Positions 10,771 through 22,949 are shown, numbered from the stretch's first letter. The stretch: DNA of 64,000 bases from Pleurodeles waltl (GCF_031143425.1 NC_090438.1:757915823-757979822), one strand, 5' to 3'. Notes: generated by a model not told the origin, from the sequence alone. Numbers and translations: made by a program.

Positions 10771-11371
10771 TCACATAAGGAGATCAGGTGAGTGGGAAAG
10801 GTGCATATTGATGGGTGCCAAGGGCTCTTGGGAGAGCTTTCCACTTGTGTGGCGAGTGCATATGCCTACTAAATGTATACAGTTTGAAGAGGTTGATCTC
10901 TGCAATACAGAAGACGAACAGGAACAGAAAAACAAGGTGTTGCAAGGCTTGACCTTACAGTACATTCTGCCAGCCAGTACAGTTGTGGGGTGGGGGCCAC
11001 TTTGCTTCATTACACAGAAGGAGGCTGTGGCATTGGCCTTGTTGCTAATCCTAATTAAGGATCTCAGTAAAGCATCCTGTGGTATAAAGATGGCCTTCTG
11101 TTCAAGCACATTTATGTGTAAGGACGTATCAGACTTGTGCCACAAAGCACTGATGGCGAGAGCCCAACAATGCATCCTACTTTCTATCTATACTTAGTGG
11201 TCTCAGCAACCTTCCATAGGAGGAAACAGAAGTATAGCCCATAGGGACCACTGCAAAGTCAGAACCACAAATGGCTGAGATGAGCTTCAGCAGGTCATCC
11301 AGCAGTTGGACCCAGCTTCCTGCCAGATGAAGCTGAAGAGAATGAATGCAGATCTTGGCATGGAGTACCAT
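10771..11371 (-). pseudogene. DIRS-like RNase H remnant (C)
   Basis: On the minus strand a 134-codon frame (start at 11175) contains LHINVLEQKAIFIP, matching the RNase H block HINxLELRAV with its catalytic Glu. After about 25 residues comes NATASFCVMKQSGPHP, resembling the DNxTAxxYINxQGGxHS block. Upstream (11371-11177) LQLHLAGSW resembles the RT-RNase H linker of DIRS elements. The wording differs from the D-J family, so this is a separate, older copy. A 129-codon frame on the opposite strand is a shadow. Assignment to DIRS rather than a Ty3-like element is tentative. Confidence 0.45.
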
Positions 11372-11835
11372 ATGCAGAATTCCTATAACTCTGGAACGCC
11401 TTTAGCATATGGAAGGCTTTTGTTCAATATGAGCCCAGGATTATCCTAAAAATTGGTACAATTTTTCAAAGACCCCTAGAGGTAATGGCATATGGATATG
11501 GGAGTCAGCACTAGGCTGGATTCTGCTTCTTCCCTTGGCTTTGTTCGGATAACGTAATAGCCTAGTATGAACAGCTGTAGACCATCGGCTGATGCAAAGT
11601 CTGCCACTGGGGACAGGGTTAAGGTAAAAACCAGAGGTGAAGTATTAAGACTAAACACCACATATCATAAAGATGGTGTCAGAATTTCCACTGAGATCTG
11701 AAACATATGCTCCTTGACTGCCATCTGGCAAGAAATTGCTTGAATGACATCAGTACATACATATACAGCACATTCAACATTAAATGGTCTCCCAACCTGG
11801 CTTCAATCACACTAGGTTGCTTTCCTCAACATATC
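11372..11835. other. Unassigned stretch left of DIRS D
   Basis: No domain or repeat was recognised. It may include the degraded outer edge of the D terminal repeat (about 11813-11835) and further remnants of element C. Confidence 0.3.
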
Positions 11836-12012
11836 ACCCAAATAATGCCTTATGCGATAGAGACTATATCTAGCTGCATATTCCTTACCTTTGAATTCTC
11901 CCCAGGCTGGACCTGGAAAACTTTTAGTGAGCAGTACCCCTGCGTGCCGGTAGGTGGCGTTGATAGGCTCTGCGTCAGTCGTTGACTGCCCCAGAAATGA
12001 CACTGCAGTACA

Positions 12013-12024
12013 TATATAGGCGCC
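12013..12024 (+). promoter_or_regulatory. TATA-like box in DIRS D left TIR
   Basis: ACATATATAGGCGCC lies about 170 bp inside the TIR. The equivalent place in G is ACCTATATAGGCATC at 41811-41825, and the right TIR of G has the diverged counterpart CCTACATAGG on the minus strand. Conserved placement in inverted terminal repeats suggests a TIR promoter. This is an inference; no expression data exist here. Confidence 0.4.
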
Positions 12025-12179
12025 ACACAGGTGCGCCAACATCAGTTTCTCTTCACGTCTTTCCACGCCAGACGCGCATAGTCATGAAGAACACTTACCA
12101 CTGGTGTGTCAAAACTAGGGCCCTGAAAGGGGTCATCCTGGCCCTAGGAAATCCATTCACAGAGCAGGGAGGTTGGGTG

Positions 12180-12290
12180 GGCTAGTAAGGAATCTGCAGC
12201 TAGATATAGTCTCTACCAAGTAAGGTGCTGCCAAAGGTAAGTAACTTGTTCATATGACCGAGACTTCTAGCTTCAGATTCCTTACCTTTG
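12180..12290. repeat. DIRS D internal complementary region
   Basis: The segment contains GGAATCTGCAGCTAGATA, then CCAAAGGTAAGTAACTTGTT, then GAGACTTCTAGCTTCAG in order. Its reverse complement reads as the right element edge (AGCTAGAAGTCT...) joined to a left element edge (AACAAGTTACTTACCTTTGG...GGTAGAGACTATATCTAGC). In the DIRS-1 model this region templates joining of the two ends into a circular intermediate. Confidence 0.75.
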
Positions 12291-12349
12291 AATAGATACT
12301 CAAGCAATACCATTCCTGGAGGTGGGTCTGCCAACTACTTTCAAATGAG

Positions 12350-13280
12350 ATCCCTACAGACCTGACTGTCCGTCCAAGCAGTAACATTTGTTAAAAGTGT
12401 GCAGAGAGGCCCACGTGGCTGCCTGACAAATGGCCAGGACCAGAACTTAGCGTGCTAACACCAGTGGCAGCTTCAGCTCTGATGGAATGAGCCTTCAGAA
12501 AGTTGCTTTTTGGCCAGCGAGTAACAGATCTTGATGCAGAGCACGATCCAATGAGGGATGATTCTCTTCTGTACCACCCGACTTTTCCTTCCACACACAT
12601 AGCCCACAAAGAGTTGGTCATCCACCCGGACCTCAACGGTACGATCAAGGTAGAAAGCCAACACCCTTTTTAGGTCTAGGCAGTGGAGTGTCTCCTCTTC
12701 CTTAGAAGGATGTGAGGGTGCGTAAAAAGTAGGCAGGCTGATCAACTGGCCTACATGAAAAGCACCGCTTTGTCAGGATATACATAGAGATAGGACAGCT
12801 AAGAAGATAAAGCCTGCAGATCACTCACTCTGCAGTCAGATGTAATTGCCACAAGGAAGGCTGTTTTCAAAGTGAGAAGCCAGAGTGGACAATTGTGCAG
12901 GGGCTCGAAAGGAGCACACATCAAAAAGTCAGAAACAAATTAAGATCCCACTGGGGCATAATGAAAAGAGAAGGGGGCGGAGAGAAGAGTAAGTCCTTTG
13001 AGGAACCTATGTACAATAGGAGACTTAAACAAGGATGGTTGATTAGGCAACTGCAGGAAGGCAGAAATGGCAGATAAATTGCCCTCAAGAGTTCCCAAAG
13101 CAGAACTCTGTTAGGCAAGGAAAAGAATGAAAAGTAAAACCTCAGAGGGGCAGCAAGGGGATCAAAAGACTTGTCTGTGACCATGCCACAATTTTTTCCA
13201 ACAACAAACTTATACCGTTTTAGTGAAGGGACGACTGGCTGCCAAGCTGATGTTAAAGACTTTGGGAGGAAGGTCAAAAT
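12350..13280 (-). pseudogene. DIRS D tyrosine recombinase, frameshifted
   Basis: The YR integrates the circular DIRS DNA. The N-terminal core-binding part (13277-12921) includes a KFVVGKNCGMVTDKSFDPLAA-like segment (consensus KFVAWCxxxxxDP) and FIMPQWDLNLFLTF. The catalytic part shows CRVSDLQ (box I Arg kept), a 90-codon frame with LDLKRVLAFYLDRT and RVDDQLFVGY, then AHSIRAEAA (the HxxR box). A frame change follows, and then WASLHTFNKCYC, which supplies the likely nucleophilic Tyr. R, HxxR and Y are therefore all still spelled out, but no longer in one reading frame. It is the best-preserved recombinase in the window. Confidence 0.75.
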
Positions 13281-13289
13281 CTGTCAACC

Positions 13290-14334
13290 ACCTCCACCCA
13301 AACGCCACGCAAGAAGGTGGAAAGTGTACAGGTTTGGATGAAAAACCCTCCCCTGCTGCTGCAACAGAAGATCTTCCTGGAGGTGCAGTCTGATCGGAGA
13401 ATCAATGGACATGCACAGCAGCTCAGGATATGAGACTGTCCGTGCCCAATATGGAGCCACAAGGATTACTTGGGCCCAGTCATTCTTTATCTTCTTGAGA
13501 ACTCTGGGCAGAAGTGGTGTGGGTGGAAGGCAGACAGGAGGCCCGAGTTCCACTCAAGAAGAAAAACGTCTCCGAACGACAGCAGTCTTGGAAACTCCAG
13601 CGCGCACAAATGCTGACGTTGAGCATTCTCGGCAGAGTTGAACAAATCTGACCAAGGCTCTCCCCACTGCTGAGAGACCTTGTGCAACCTCTGGAAGGAG
13701 ATGTCATTTGTGATCTACCAGGCATCCGTGCCTGTGTTTGTCTGCTCTGGTGTTAAGAGAGCCTACCAGATATTGAACCACCAGGGATATGTCCTGCTCT
13801 TCCAGTCATGTCCAGAGGCACAAAGCCTTTGCCTGGTAAGGCCAAAGGGAAGCACAGTGAACTGAAAGTGCTTGTGACCTACTGTGAGCCACAGGTAACA
13901 TCCTTGGGCAGGCAGGATGGATATATGAAAAACATTCTGCAAGTCAACGCTACCATTCAGTCTCCTGGGTCCAGGGCAGACAAGACCTGAGCCAATGTGA
14001 GCATTTTGAACTTCTTGAGAAAGAGATTGAGGGCTCAGAGGTCTAAAATAGGGAGAAGGTCCTTGTCCTTTTTATGAAGCAGAAAGTAGTGAGAATAGAA
14101 ACCACAGCCTACCTCTGCCACTTGAACCCTCTCTATGGCTTTCTTGGCCAAGACAGCCACAACTTCCTCACGGAGAAGAGACAGATGATTCTCCATCATC
14201 TGATTATGAGATGGTGGCATGGGGGGTGGTTTCAAAGGGGAGGAAGTAGCTTCATCAAACAAACAATCTGCAAAACACACCTGTGGAAGGTTACTGACTG
14301 GCAGTGGGGCAGGTGATGCGAACCCCGCTGCCAA
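13290..14334 (-). pseudogene. DIRS D RT and RNase H tail, internally deleted
   Basis: RT starts near 14334. It shows REEVVAVLAKKAIERVQVAE, FYSHYFLLHKKDKDLLPILD, a stop, then LKKFKMLTLAQVLSALDPGD, a damaged first catalytic block, and FQFTVLPFGLT (spread over frames) near 13850. It jumps there to SGHDWKSRTYPWWF, which in G is the late RNase H segment. The YLDD active site and the RNase H core are absent. The tail, CALEFPRLLSFGDVFLLEW, matches the same region of E, G and J. This is a deletion derivative that would need helper enzyme. Confidence 0.75.
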
Positions 14335-14374
14335 ATGGGTCCCCGTGGTGGTACAGAGGTAGACTAGGGGGGTT

Positions 14375-16265
14375 TTAAGGCAGCCTTTTAAGGGGGCGGG
14401 GGTTAGGGAGGGAGGGGATAGGGGTTGGCAAGGGTGTCAGTGGACTGACCAGGCCGCTGGCCACCTGATCCATGAGGTCATGGAGGTGGGTGGATACCAC
14501 GCCCTCATCCACGCAGAGGATGGGCATCATGCGTAGCATGGTGGCTGGGCGGGAATGGCTGGAGGCCCCTTCCATAGCCACAAAGTAGTGAAATGCACAT
14601 TGGGAGGATTGTGAGGGCACTGCGAGTCTCAAGGACCTGGCCCGAGAGACCATAAAATGCTTAAGCACTGAATCTGCCTCGTCTCCAAAGAGATGGGTGT
14701 CACCAAAGGGAATGTCCATAAGGGAAGCTTGGACACCCACAGAAAAGCCAGACATGGTGCCTCGAGGTCACTGTTGGGGAAACCGCTCTACCTAGTGAGT
14801 GGGTCACATCAAGTCTGCAACAAATTGTGAACTTTGCTGTGTCTCTCCCATTGGCAACAGCCTGAAAGAGTAAGGCCCAGGCCTCCTCGGAGATTTGTGG
14901 TAGCACTTGTGCACCGTGTCCCACAGAGTTAGGGACTAATGGGCTAAAAGGCATGTGGCGTTCATGGACTGTAATGCCAGGCTGGCGGAAGAAAACAGTT
15001 TCTTGCCAAAAGAATCAAGCCTCCTGGATTCCCTATCCAGTGGGGAGCAGTCGGGAAAGCACCTTGGGAAGTTGAGGCTTGGACCGCCCAGCTCTCAGGA
15101 GTAGGGAGTGCTGCATGACTTTGTCTCCATCGCCCCGCTCCTGGGGACCCAACCAGACAATCATCCTATTCACAGGAGTCTCTGAAATGGGTTGGGACCA
15201 GGTACCCAAAAGGACGTCCGTGAGAGCATTACTTAACTAGAATAAGGGTTCCGATGTAGAAACTCCCACCAGTTGCACCTCGATCAAGGGACTCGCCTTG
15301 ACTGCCATTGAGGGTAGTGAAGTTCTAGCACCTCTGCCGCCCTCCGTACCACCATGCATAGGAAGCTCCATCGCCACGATAGGGGGGAGAAAGCATAGCA
15401 GCAATCTGGAGAAGAATCCAGTGTACAGGCTTCACCCAGATCCTCACGCCCTCTCAGTCCTCCCTGAGGCCTAGCCTAAGGGAATAGGGATCAGGATCCG
15501 ATCTAGGATGCAAAGCTCCAGCCAGTGTCAGAGTTGGACATCGCCCATTGGCCTCCGTGTCAGAGTCAGGGATGACAATGGGGATGGTGCCGATGGTGGC
15601 TGCCAGGAGCGTTGGCACTGAAACTGGCACTGGGGAAGGTTGAGATGGTACGACCGGCACTGGTCTGGATCCAGGACTGGATCCCTAAGGGGGCCTAACA
15701 GTGCTTAGGCCGAAGCAGCCAGCGCAGAACCAGATGAGGCCTCTTCTGACTCCGCTGGGTCCAAAGGCATGTTGATGGGGTCGGACTGCCCAAAAATGAG
15801 GTGCATGGCATCACAGAACTCTGATTTGGGCAGGGGTCACTCAGGCTTACAGAAAGTCAGGGAGACTCCAAGCTGCCCAGGCACAGGTTTGGGGAATGAG
15901 GCCTAGAATGCTGACGCTTCCTCATTTCATCATCTGATGGACGAGGAGAAGTCAAAGACTGCTTTGACCTTTTGCTCTTCTTGTGCCTTGACTTACCAGA
16001 TCGCCTCCAGGACTTGGAGTGGGATAACAACTCCTCCACACTCCGCAACCGGTCCCAGGACCTTCCCCTCGACCGGGACTTGGACCTGGATGGAGTTGCG
16101 CTCCGGGCTGCCATCAGCTTTATGGACTGCTTCCCTCAAAGCCTTAAGATATATGGCCCGGCAATGGAAGCATGACTTTGCATCTTGGTCGTACTCCAAA
16201 CACCGCAGACGAGGTAGGGATCCGTTACCAACATTGGCTGATGACGGGCTCCGCAGGGCTTAAAA
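14375..16265 (-). pseudogene. DIRS D gag
   Basis: The N-terminus is at about 16265 (MGFKPCGARHQPM), followed by the degraded knuckle and YDQDAKSCFHCRAIYLKALRE in a shifted frame. An Arg/Ser-rich basic stretch follows (16114-15857: SRSKSRSRGRSWDRLRS), then a Pro/Val-rich linker (15660-15454), then the conserved Gag body at 14755-14375 with DIPFGDTHLFGDEADSVLKH. Several stops and frame changes separate the pieces. Confidence 0.75.
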
Positions 16266-16399
16266 CCCATCATCCTTGACATGCCAGAAGGAAAAAACTC
16301 AAAGATTGTTGACAAAATGCCAGAAAAACTTCAGTAAAAACAACAAAAAAAACTGATGGGAAGCTCTTCTCCAGAACAGCCAAGTTCTGGCGCAGAAAT

Positions 16400-16604
16400 A
16401 AATGCACTGAAGTTGCTGAGCATTGGTAGAGCCTATATCTGTACCACAAAGTAACTTCCAGCATGGTTGATGACTGACATGGAGCTAAATCTACGCCACC
16501 TACCGCCTCGCAGGAGTACTGCTCATTAAAAAATCTTCCAGATCCAGTCTGACACCTGGGGAGAATTCAAAGACAGGAAATCTGCAGCTAGAAGTCTAAA
16601 TCAG
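16400..16604 (-). repeat. DIRS D right terminal inverted repeat
   Basis: Read on the minus strand from 16604 it gives TTAGACTTCTAGCTGCAG, then GAATTCTCCCCAGGTG, GAGCAGTACTCCTGCGAGG and CGGTAGGTGGCGTAG. This parallels the left TIR from about 11856. The edge (AGTCTAAATCAG) corresponds to one half of the D ICR. Confidence 0.75.
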
Positions 16605-17470
16605 GTAATCTTTGCATCACACACTGAAAAACAGCAGATGCCAAACCAACTGGCAACCTAACACATCAGTAAGCATTTTCAAGTGCAACAAAGTGTAATA
16701 AATCTAACAAAATGCTGCTTCAACTGGGGATGTAAATTAATTTGATTAGCCTTAGATAAATCTAATGTCACATTGGCACTAACATTACATTTAAGTTGGG
16801 CAATGGATGCCAAAAATGTGCTTCTATCTGAGAACCACACAATTCTTATTTTGAAACACCATTTTTTTGCCAACACTACTGGGCTTAGCCAATCTGAAGA
16901 TTCCGCAGCTTTATGCTTCTATGACACGACCTCTTCAATAATTTCTTCAAAAGTCTCAACGCAATAAGCACACCCTACACCTTGTGTGCAGGATATGGCA
17001 TCCCCGTTCAAAATAACTGAACTGATCACTAAAATCCTCAGGAAATTCCTTCTACTACCTTCCAAAATCATCCTTCTCAGCCGCTAACAGTTGTTTAGGA
17101 TGGCTGGGATTCAGGTGGATTCGGATTCCTTTGGTCCTTACAAAATAAAGAGTCCTTTGAACCATTCACCCCTTGAATCCTAGATTGGCTGCAAAACATC
17201 CTAGCACCTGTAATTTCACAACATAATACGCTTAGTAGCACACATTGATCTTACACAATCTCACACCATATATTTTGCAAAATGTTACTTCATCAATCAG
17301 TATGTAAAGAAAGCAAGTGTTAATCCACACCTGGTATGAAGCTGAAGGTCAATTAGTCCATGAATGAGAGAATGGGTTGAGTCTAACCTGTTAAACATCT
17401 CCTCTTTGATGGTTGGCATCATGAGGAAAGGGAAGTTCTATCTTGGGGAATACAGCAAAAGAACCCTTTG
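16605..17470. other. Unassigned stretch between DIRS D and the L1 element
   Basis: AT-rich sequence with no recognised domain. It may include decayed upstream L1 sequence (endonuclease region), but I could not find endonuclease motifs. Confidence 0.3.
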
Positions 17471-17529
17471 GCCTTAAATGGCAGGAATACCTTTGCTGGC
17501 TTTAAGACTGGAGATGGTCTTGGCAGGAC

Positions 17530-19324
17530 TGCTTGCATTTAGCTGTGAATCTCGCCCTCATCTTGCTCATAAATGGAGGTATCAAAATCTTTGCTACAAT
17601 ACTGGCAGCCCATATTTCACGGGTATTGCCTTATCTTATACACCCGGACCAGTGTGGATTTATGGTGAACCGTGGTATGCATCACTGTATCAGGAGGCTC
17701 CACATAGCTTTTGTCCAACGTCAAACTGTCTGAGGATCTGACATTACTTTTTGCGGATTTCGAAAAGGCATTCGATACGGTGGACTGGAGCTACCTGCAC
17801 TTGGTGCTGAAGTGGACTGGTATGGGCCCACAAATTAGTAGATTGATAAAGGCACTATATGAGAATCCCGAAGCCGGAGTGCTGGTGAACAGCACTCCGT
17901 CTCAAGCTTTTTCCATTCGCCGGGGAACACATCAGGGCTGCTCCCCTCTACCCCTCTTGTTCGCATTGGCAGTGGAACCGCTGGCATAATTGGTCAGGAG
18001 CGACCCTTTGTTTAGGGGATGGAGATGGGTCAACAACCACGAGGAGCGCATAGCACTCTATACGGATGTTCTCCTCTACCTGGCCAACCCAGCAGACAGT
18101 GGCCCACGTAGCCTTCATCTACTGAGATGCTTCGAATAGGCCTTAGGGCTCCGAATGAACCCTCAAGTCGGTGCTAGTGCCTTTGTCCTTATCTCAAACC
18201 TGCTTTGATTGGCAACACAGTACCCATCAGGCAACTAGGCTTTAAATACCTGGGTACCTGGATGGCCTTCTGCCCAATCTGGCCCCTAAATATGAGGCAG
18301 CTACCACAACGAGCGACAGCAGACATGTTGAAACGGTGTTTCCTTCCCTTGAATGTACTAGGTTGCATAGCCCTTTTTAAAATGATGGTCATCCCGAGGT
18401 TTTTGTATATTTTTCAGAACTTATTGTTTCCACTGCTATGCTCCTGGTTCTACGCTTTGGATAATACTATCACAGGTTTCTTTCGGCAGGGCAAAAGACA
18501 TCGCATAGCGTTGCAGTATTGCCAGAGAGACCCTTATACATGACTTGTTTACAGGTGGGTGGTTGTACCTAGCGTATAAATTAGAATTGAGCATGTTGAC
18601 CTTCTCTCAAATACTGGACATACTCTATGGCGCGCCGATTCCCTAGGACCTTGGGAATATCGCAACTGGGTGACGTCTGGCAGGGCTTGCACATGTGTTC
18701 CTTTCAAGAGCTGCAAGCAGCTGCCACCTTTCACACACACAATTTTATAAGTATCTCCAGCTTCACCATGATCTCCAGGCCCATTTTATTGACTTTAAAC
18801 CACTATCAAAACATAGCCTGCTGGAGTCTAAACTATTGATGGGGTCGATGGGCAAAGGGGAAGTGTCCCAAATATATAAAATACTGATTAACAATGCACC
18901 AAGGGACCTGAGCCACTCTCAAGTAAGGTGGGAACGATGGCTGGGCTCGCTGGAGGAAGAAGGCTGGTGGGATGCATTGATGGCTCCGTGGACTATCACT
19001 AAGTCATCCCGCCTAAGAATTATACAATCATATACTGCTCCCTCACCAGCCCACACCAAGCCAGGATTCTCCCAAACCCTGCCTGTCCTAAATGTGAAAC
19101 AGCCTCTGTTGACTTACCACATGATATGGGCATGCCCATCTATCCAGCGCTACTGGGTCACGGTATTGCAGGAACTTCCTGAGGCTCTGGGCTGGGAGGT
19201 CCTGTTGTCTCCATTGATGGTGCTTTTGGGTGGAATGTGTGGGGGGGCAAACGAATGGAACACATCTTTCTGGGTACTGCCCTCATGGTGGCCAAGAGAG
19301 ACATTGCAGTGGGCTGGAAAATAG
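17530..19324 (+). pseudogene. L1-like ORF2 (RT and C-terminal region), inactive
   Basis: Successive frames give GIKIFATILAAHISRVLPYL with HPDQCGFMVNRG, then LLFADFEKAFDTVDWSYL (first catalytic Asp block), then FSIRRGTHQGCSPLPLLFAL. The active site at about 18050 reads ALYTDVLLYL where ALYADDVLLYL is expected, so the DD pair is lost. Downstream are FKYLGTWMAF, LGCIALFKMMVIPRFLYIFQ and a 209-codon C-terminal frame (18695-19324) with LLESKLL, GEVSQIYKIL and YHMIWACPSIQRYW, typical of L1 C-termini. At least four frame changes are needed to join these pieces. Confidence 0.82.
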
Positions 19325-19700
19325 CTATGCACTAGCCCTATCGCAATGGAGAAGGAGAATTGACTGGTGTGCGCGACAGGAGAAACCAGTTTACGAAGTG
19401 AGGGGCTGCCCTCGGAAGCATTCCAAGGTGGGGGAGGGGGGAGGGGGGGGAATCGTTGGGCAACATATTGTAAATTTCAAAGGGGTGAGCCCCAGTCGCT
19501 GCCACTGTCAGATGTATAGGATTCTGCTGGATAGGGTTGTTGGAATCTTGCTGTGGTTTATCCAAATGTTGATGCTCAAAGACTGTGTCCATAGTCCTAA
19601 AATCGATAAAAACAGTTTATCCCAAAAAAGAAAGAAAAAAAAAAGTGAACAACAACTGCAATTTCATCCCGGGGATGGGCAATTCTGGAACAGGCTGTTA
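17530..19700 (+). mobile_element. L1-like LINE, 5-prime truncated (plus strand)
   Basis: Only the second half of an L1-type ORF2 is present: RT, thumb and a C-terminal domain, followed by non-coding sequence with an A-rich stretch at 19622-19643. The endonuclease and ORF1 are missing, the usual 5-prime truncation of LINEs. The element ends somewhere between 19700 and 20200; an AATAAAA occurs at about 20190. I saw no target duplication. Confidence 0.8.
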
Positions 19701-21473
19701 GATAACTAATCCTGCACTTTATCTGTCGATACTGTATACCATTGGTTGATCATAAGGACCAAATGCACTTTACTGCCCTGATTGCACAAAGTTCAGATGC
19801 TGCTAATTTTTTTTAGGTGTCTTTGTTTCTCTTTTTTTCCATACTGTTGTGTGTCACCTTGCATTAGAATGCACTTATTTTCCATCTTAAGGCAGGCAAA
19901 GATTTAAACTGCTTATTAAAGCACCTTATTGTTTTAATGTGATTACTGGTGGTGCTATTCACCTTCTATAGGTACTTTTTGATGTTTAATGTATTCTAGC
20001 TACGAGTGATTTTATGTATTTATTATTTTAACATTTCAATACTGTAAATATTTTAAGCACACAAGTATCATTCATTCATTCATTCTTAAATAATTGGTAC
20101 TCAACCATTTCTTTCATTGTCATTAAGCACACGGAAGGATTCTGCCTTGCATGTCAATGTAACATCATGTTATGCCTTGGACTGCCAAAATAAAACAGCA
20201 TTATGCTGGGGGGGGGGCTTTATCATGCCATAGATGAGCATAATATGCAAACACCACCAGGTGTGGACACAAGCAACAATGGTCTATATGCACAGTTTGC
20301 CAACTGTAATGTGGGACCAGTATTATGCCATGCTAGGCACCATTGTTTTTGGGATGTTTACAATATGCCAGCAAAGGTCTCCGCCAATAGGACAGGACTA
20401 ACAGCATATCCACATATCCAAAAGTTTGCATAATTATGTGATCAATGCTCTCAATATGTAAAGAATGAACACCCTTGGAAACAGCTAAGCGGTATACCAG
20501 GTGTATGTAAAGCATAACATTGTATTACACATACTTATAGATTTTCTTCTATATTTACCCAGCAACACTTCCCGCTCTGGCTATCTTTAGCATTTTGCAC
20601 ACATACATTCTGCTCCTAGTTGGCTCCTGCTGTATGACAGCCCCAGTGCACAAAATAACAATGTAACTAACAGGGACTGTAACTCAGAAACTCTAGATGC
20701 AACTTGAGCAGCACAGTGATAGACTATGTTATAGGTCCTGTCAATCTCAATGACCACAAAGCAAGGCCTAGAGAGTACATGGCTTTTCAGGGTAGCTGCA
20801 GACTGATTTCACCCCAGGCCATCTAACAAACTGTGGATTCATGTATGGCCAAGTACGGACAAATGTCTGGTTTGTCATTCTGGTGGTGTGGAGCTGTGCA
20901 GTGCCTCTTTAAGGCAGTGCTGCTTAACTCCAGAGACTTGGCTTGTGAGCGGAAAATATAAGGCCAGGAAAAACATAGGGTCAAATACAGTCTACATTTC
21001 CACGTTGGAATGCCAACTTTTTGCTCACTGCTGTTAAGCTAAGCATCTTGAAGGAGGACTACAAGTGAAGACGTGATTATCACCATCTCACAATCATGGG
21101 TATACAATGAAATCCTGACACCACATGAACCACCGAAAACTAGGGTAACACCTTTCCATCAATCACCATTTAAAAGGTAATTGCTGGGCAAAGCTAAAAC
21201 AGGATTTTAATGGTAAAAATGTTTTATTTTACATTTTAAATACAATTTTTTTTATGCTGAGAGAGCAAGCAAAAAAATATTTACATGTTATTGCACTAAA
21301 TGTTCTAGAAAGCTCACAACAGAAAAAATGAAGCAAGATCTAAAAATGACTGCAGCTTTAGGGCTCCTTTTTTTTACTGAACAGTGAGAATTTCCAGCCT
21401 ATGAATGGACTTTTAGCTAACAGAGAACAAAAGGAAACTGTTCATGTCCAAGCTAGAATAGCAGAAGTAGTAA
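19701..21473. other. Unassigned AT-rich stretch
   Basis: Apart from a possible L1 3-prime tail and a short CATT repeat at about 20070-20085, I see nothing I can name. Open frames are under 85 codons and without domains. Confidence 0.35.
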
Positions 21474-21784
21474 AAGAAAATGTATTTCCTTTGGTAACGC
21501 TCCTGGTGGATATGGTAACTAACCGCACATTCCTCCCCAGAAATCGCACTGGATCCAGAAATCTTTTCTCTAGCAATGTTACAGCATGCCACCATACAGC
21601 TCTGCACTGCTTTTGTACCACCCCAAAAGTGATGGAGCAGAGACACATGTGAGCCCCATCCCTGCATGGTAATGACAGTTTATTCCTTGCATCTCTGTGT
21701 GCTCTCAGGCGAGGATGGTACCAGTGTGCAGATTCCTAACTTGGGATCTTTTAAGATGGTAAAAAAAAAGGCCACTCCACCGAA

Positions 21785-21900
21785 CAGGGAGATGGGAGGA
21801 CAGTGAGGAATCTGCAGTTAAACAGAGTAGCCAAAAAGCAGTTAAGTAACTTGTTAATTTCATAGACACTTAACTGCATGTTTCTCACCTTAGAATAGAT
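21785..21900. repeat. DIRS E internal complementary region
   Basis: GAGGAATCTGCAGTTAAAC, AAGCAGTTAAGTAACTTGTT and CATAGACACTTAACTGCATG occur in order. The reverse complement joins a TCTATG-type edge to AACAAGTTACTTAACTGC, the same layout as the ICRs of D, F and G. Confidence 0.6.
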
Positions 21901-21959
21901 ACCAAAGCAGTACCTCCCCAGAGGAAGAGTTTGTGCAGTGGACTCAGGGCAGCAACAAT

Positions 21960-22900
21960 TTATGAATGTATGCACTGATGCCATTTTACAGCCTGGCAGA
22001 TGTCAAGAATAGGCATTCTAGATTGCCAACGCAATTGGAGTAGCCTTAGCCCATGTAGAATGGGCTCTCAGACATTCCAGTGGCTTTTTTTGGCCATTGC
22101 CTAAAAGGTCTTGAGGCAGTGGACTATCACCTCAACAGGGTTCTATTTTGCACAGCATTCCCTTTATTCACCCAGGAGAATCCCCCCCCCCCAAAAACAA
22201 AATATCAGATCGTCCACACAGTGGCCCTTGATAAATGTATGAAAGCTTATCACCTTTTTGGGGTCTAGTCGATGAAGTATTTGCTCCTCTTTTGAGGGGT
22301 GAGGAAGGACAATTAACATAAGCAGGGTTTGTCCAACATAAAAGTAGTCACAACTTTAGGCAAGAAGGCCGCCCAAATTCAACACCAGTTTGAAGAGGGA
22401 GGGAGGGGGGGGGGGGGGGAGGTGGTGCAGGTTTGATGCCCTGAAAGTGCTTGAAGCTCACTCAAAAGTCAAGTGATGCAGTTAGCAGCTACGCTTCGAC
22501 TCGAAGTATGAACACATGAGAAATGTTAAGATCAGATTAAGGTTTCACTGTGGTATCACAAACAGTTTAGGAGGGAATGAGTCAAGACTTTCATAAACCT
22601 TATCACAACAGGTTCTTTAAAAAAGGACAGTTGTCCCAGCTAATATTACAAGGTCAACAAATAACCTTTAACAGTGTCCACTGAAAAGCTTTGGTAAGCC
22701 AAAAACAAAACAAACATCTGACCACTTGGACCGTAAGGGCGTCTTTCTTGGGGTTACCACACCAATCCACAAACTTGTTCTCTGCACCTGGCATATATGG
22801 ACTTTGTGAAAGGGCGCTGCGCGGAGAGGAAGACATCCAAAACTTTGGTTGAAAAATGAATGCAGTCAACTGCCGTATCTAAACTTCCTCACATGAAGAT
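21960..22900 (-). pseudogene. DIRS E recombinase remnant
   Basis: Near 22000 the minus strand gives RMPILDICQAVKWHQC, matching the PVLDICKAATWAS block that precedes the catalytic Tyr. Near 22060 the HxxR box reads AHSTWAKA, so the Arg is replaced by Trp. The N-terminal part has lost most recognisable sequence and includes a 15-G run (22405-22419). It is inactive. Confidence 0.55.
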
Positions 22901-22949
22901 GTAGATTGAGCAGATTCGGGTAGAGGACCCTGTTCCTGCTTCTAAAACA

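Larger units (their letters stand above)
11836..16604 (-). mobile_element. DIRS element D, near full length with internal deletion
   Basis: The left TIR (11836 to about 12190) and right TIR (about 16400-16604) are inverted copies sharing TCTAGCTGCA, GAATTCTCCCCAGG, GAGCAGTAC and CGGTAGGTGGCGT. Between them, on the minus strand, lie gag (16265-14375), RT (14330-13810), a short RNase H tail (13800-13290) and the recombinase (13280-12350). The ICR (12180-12290) lies beside the left TIR. About 0.75 kb is missing between the RT LPFGLT motif and the late RNase H region, compared with G. The extreme left edge is altered and lacks the AACAAGTTACTTACC edge present in the ICR. No target duplication was seen, as expected for DIRS. 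Confidence 0.85.

Noticed and set aside
10808..11197. 129-codon plus-strand frame overlapping the minus-strand RNase H relic
   Set aside because: No domain found; the opposite strand explains the conservation, so it is a shadow frame.
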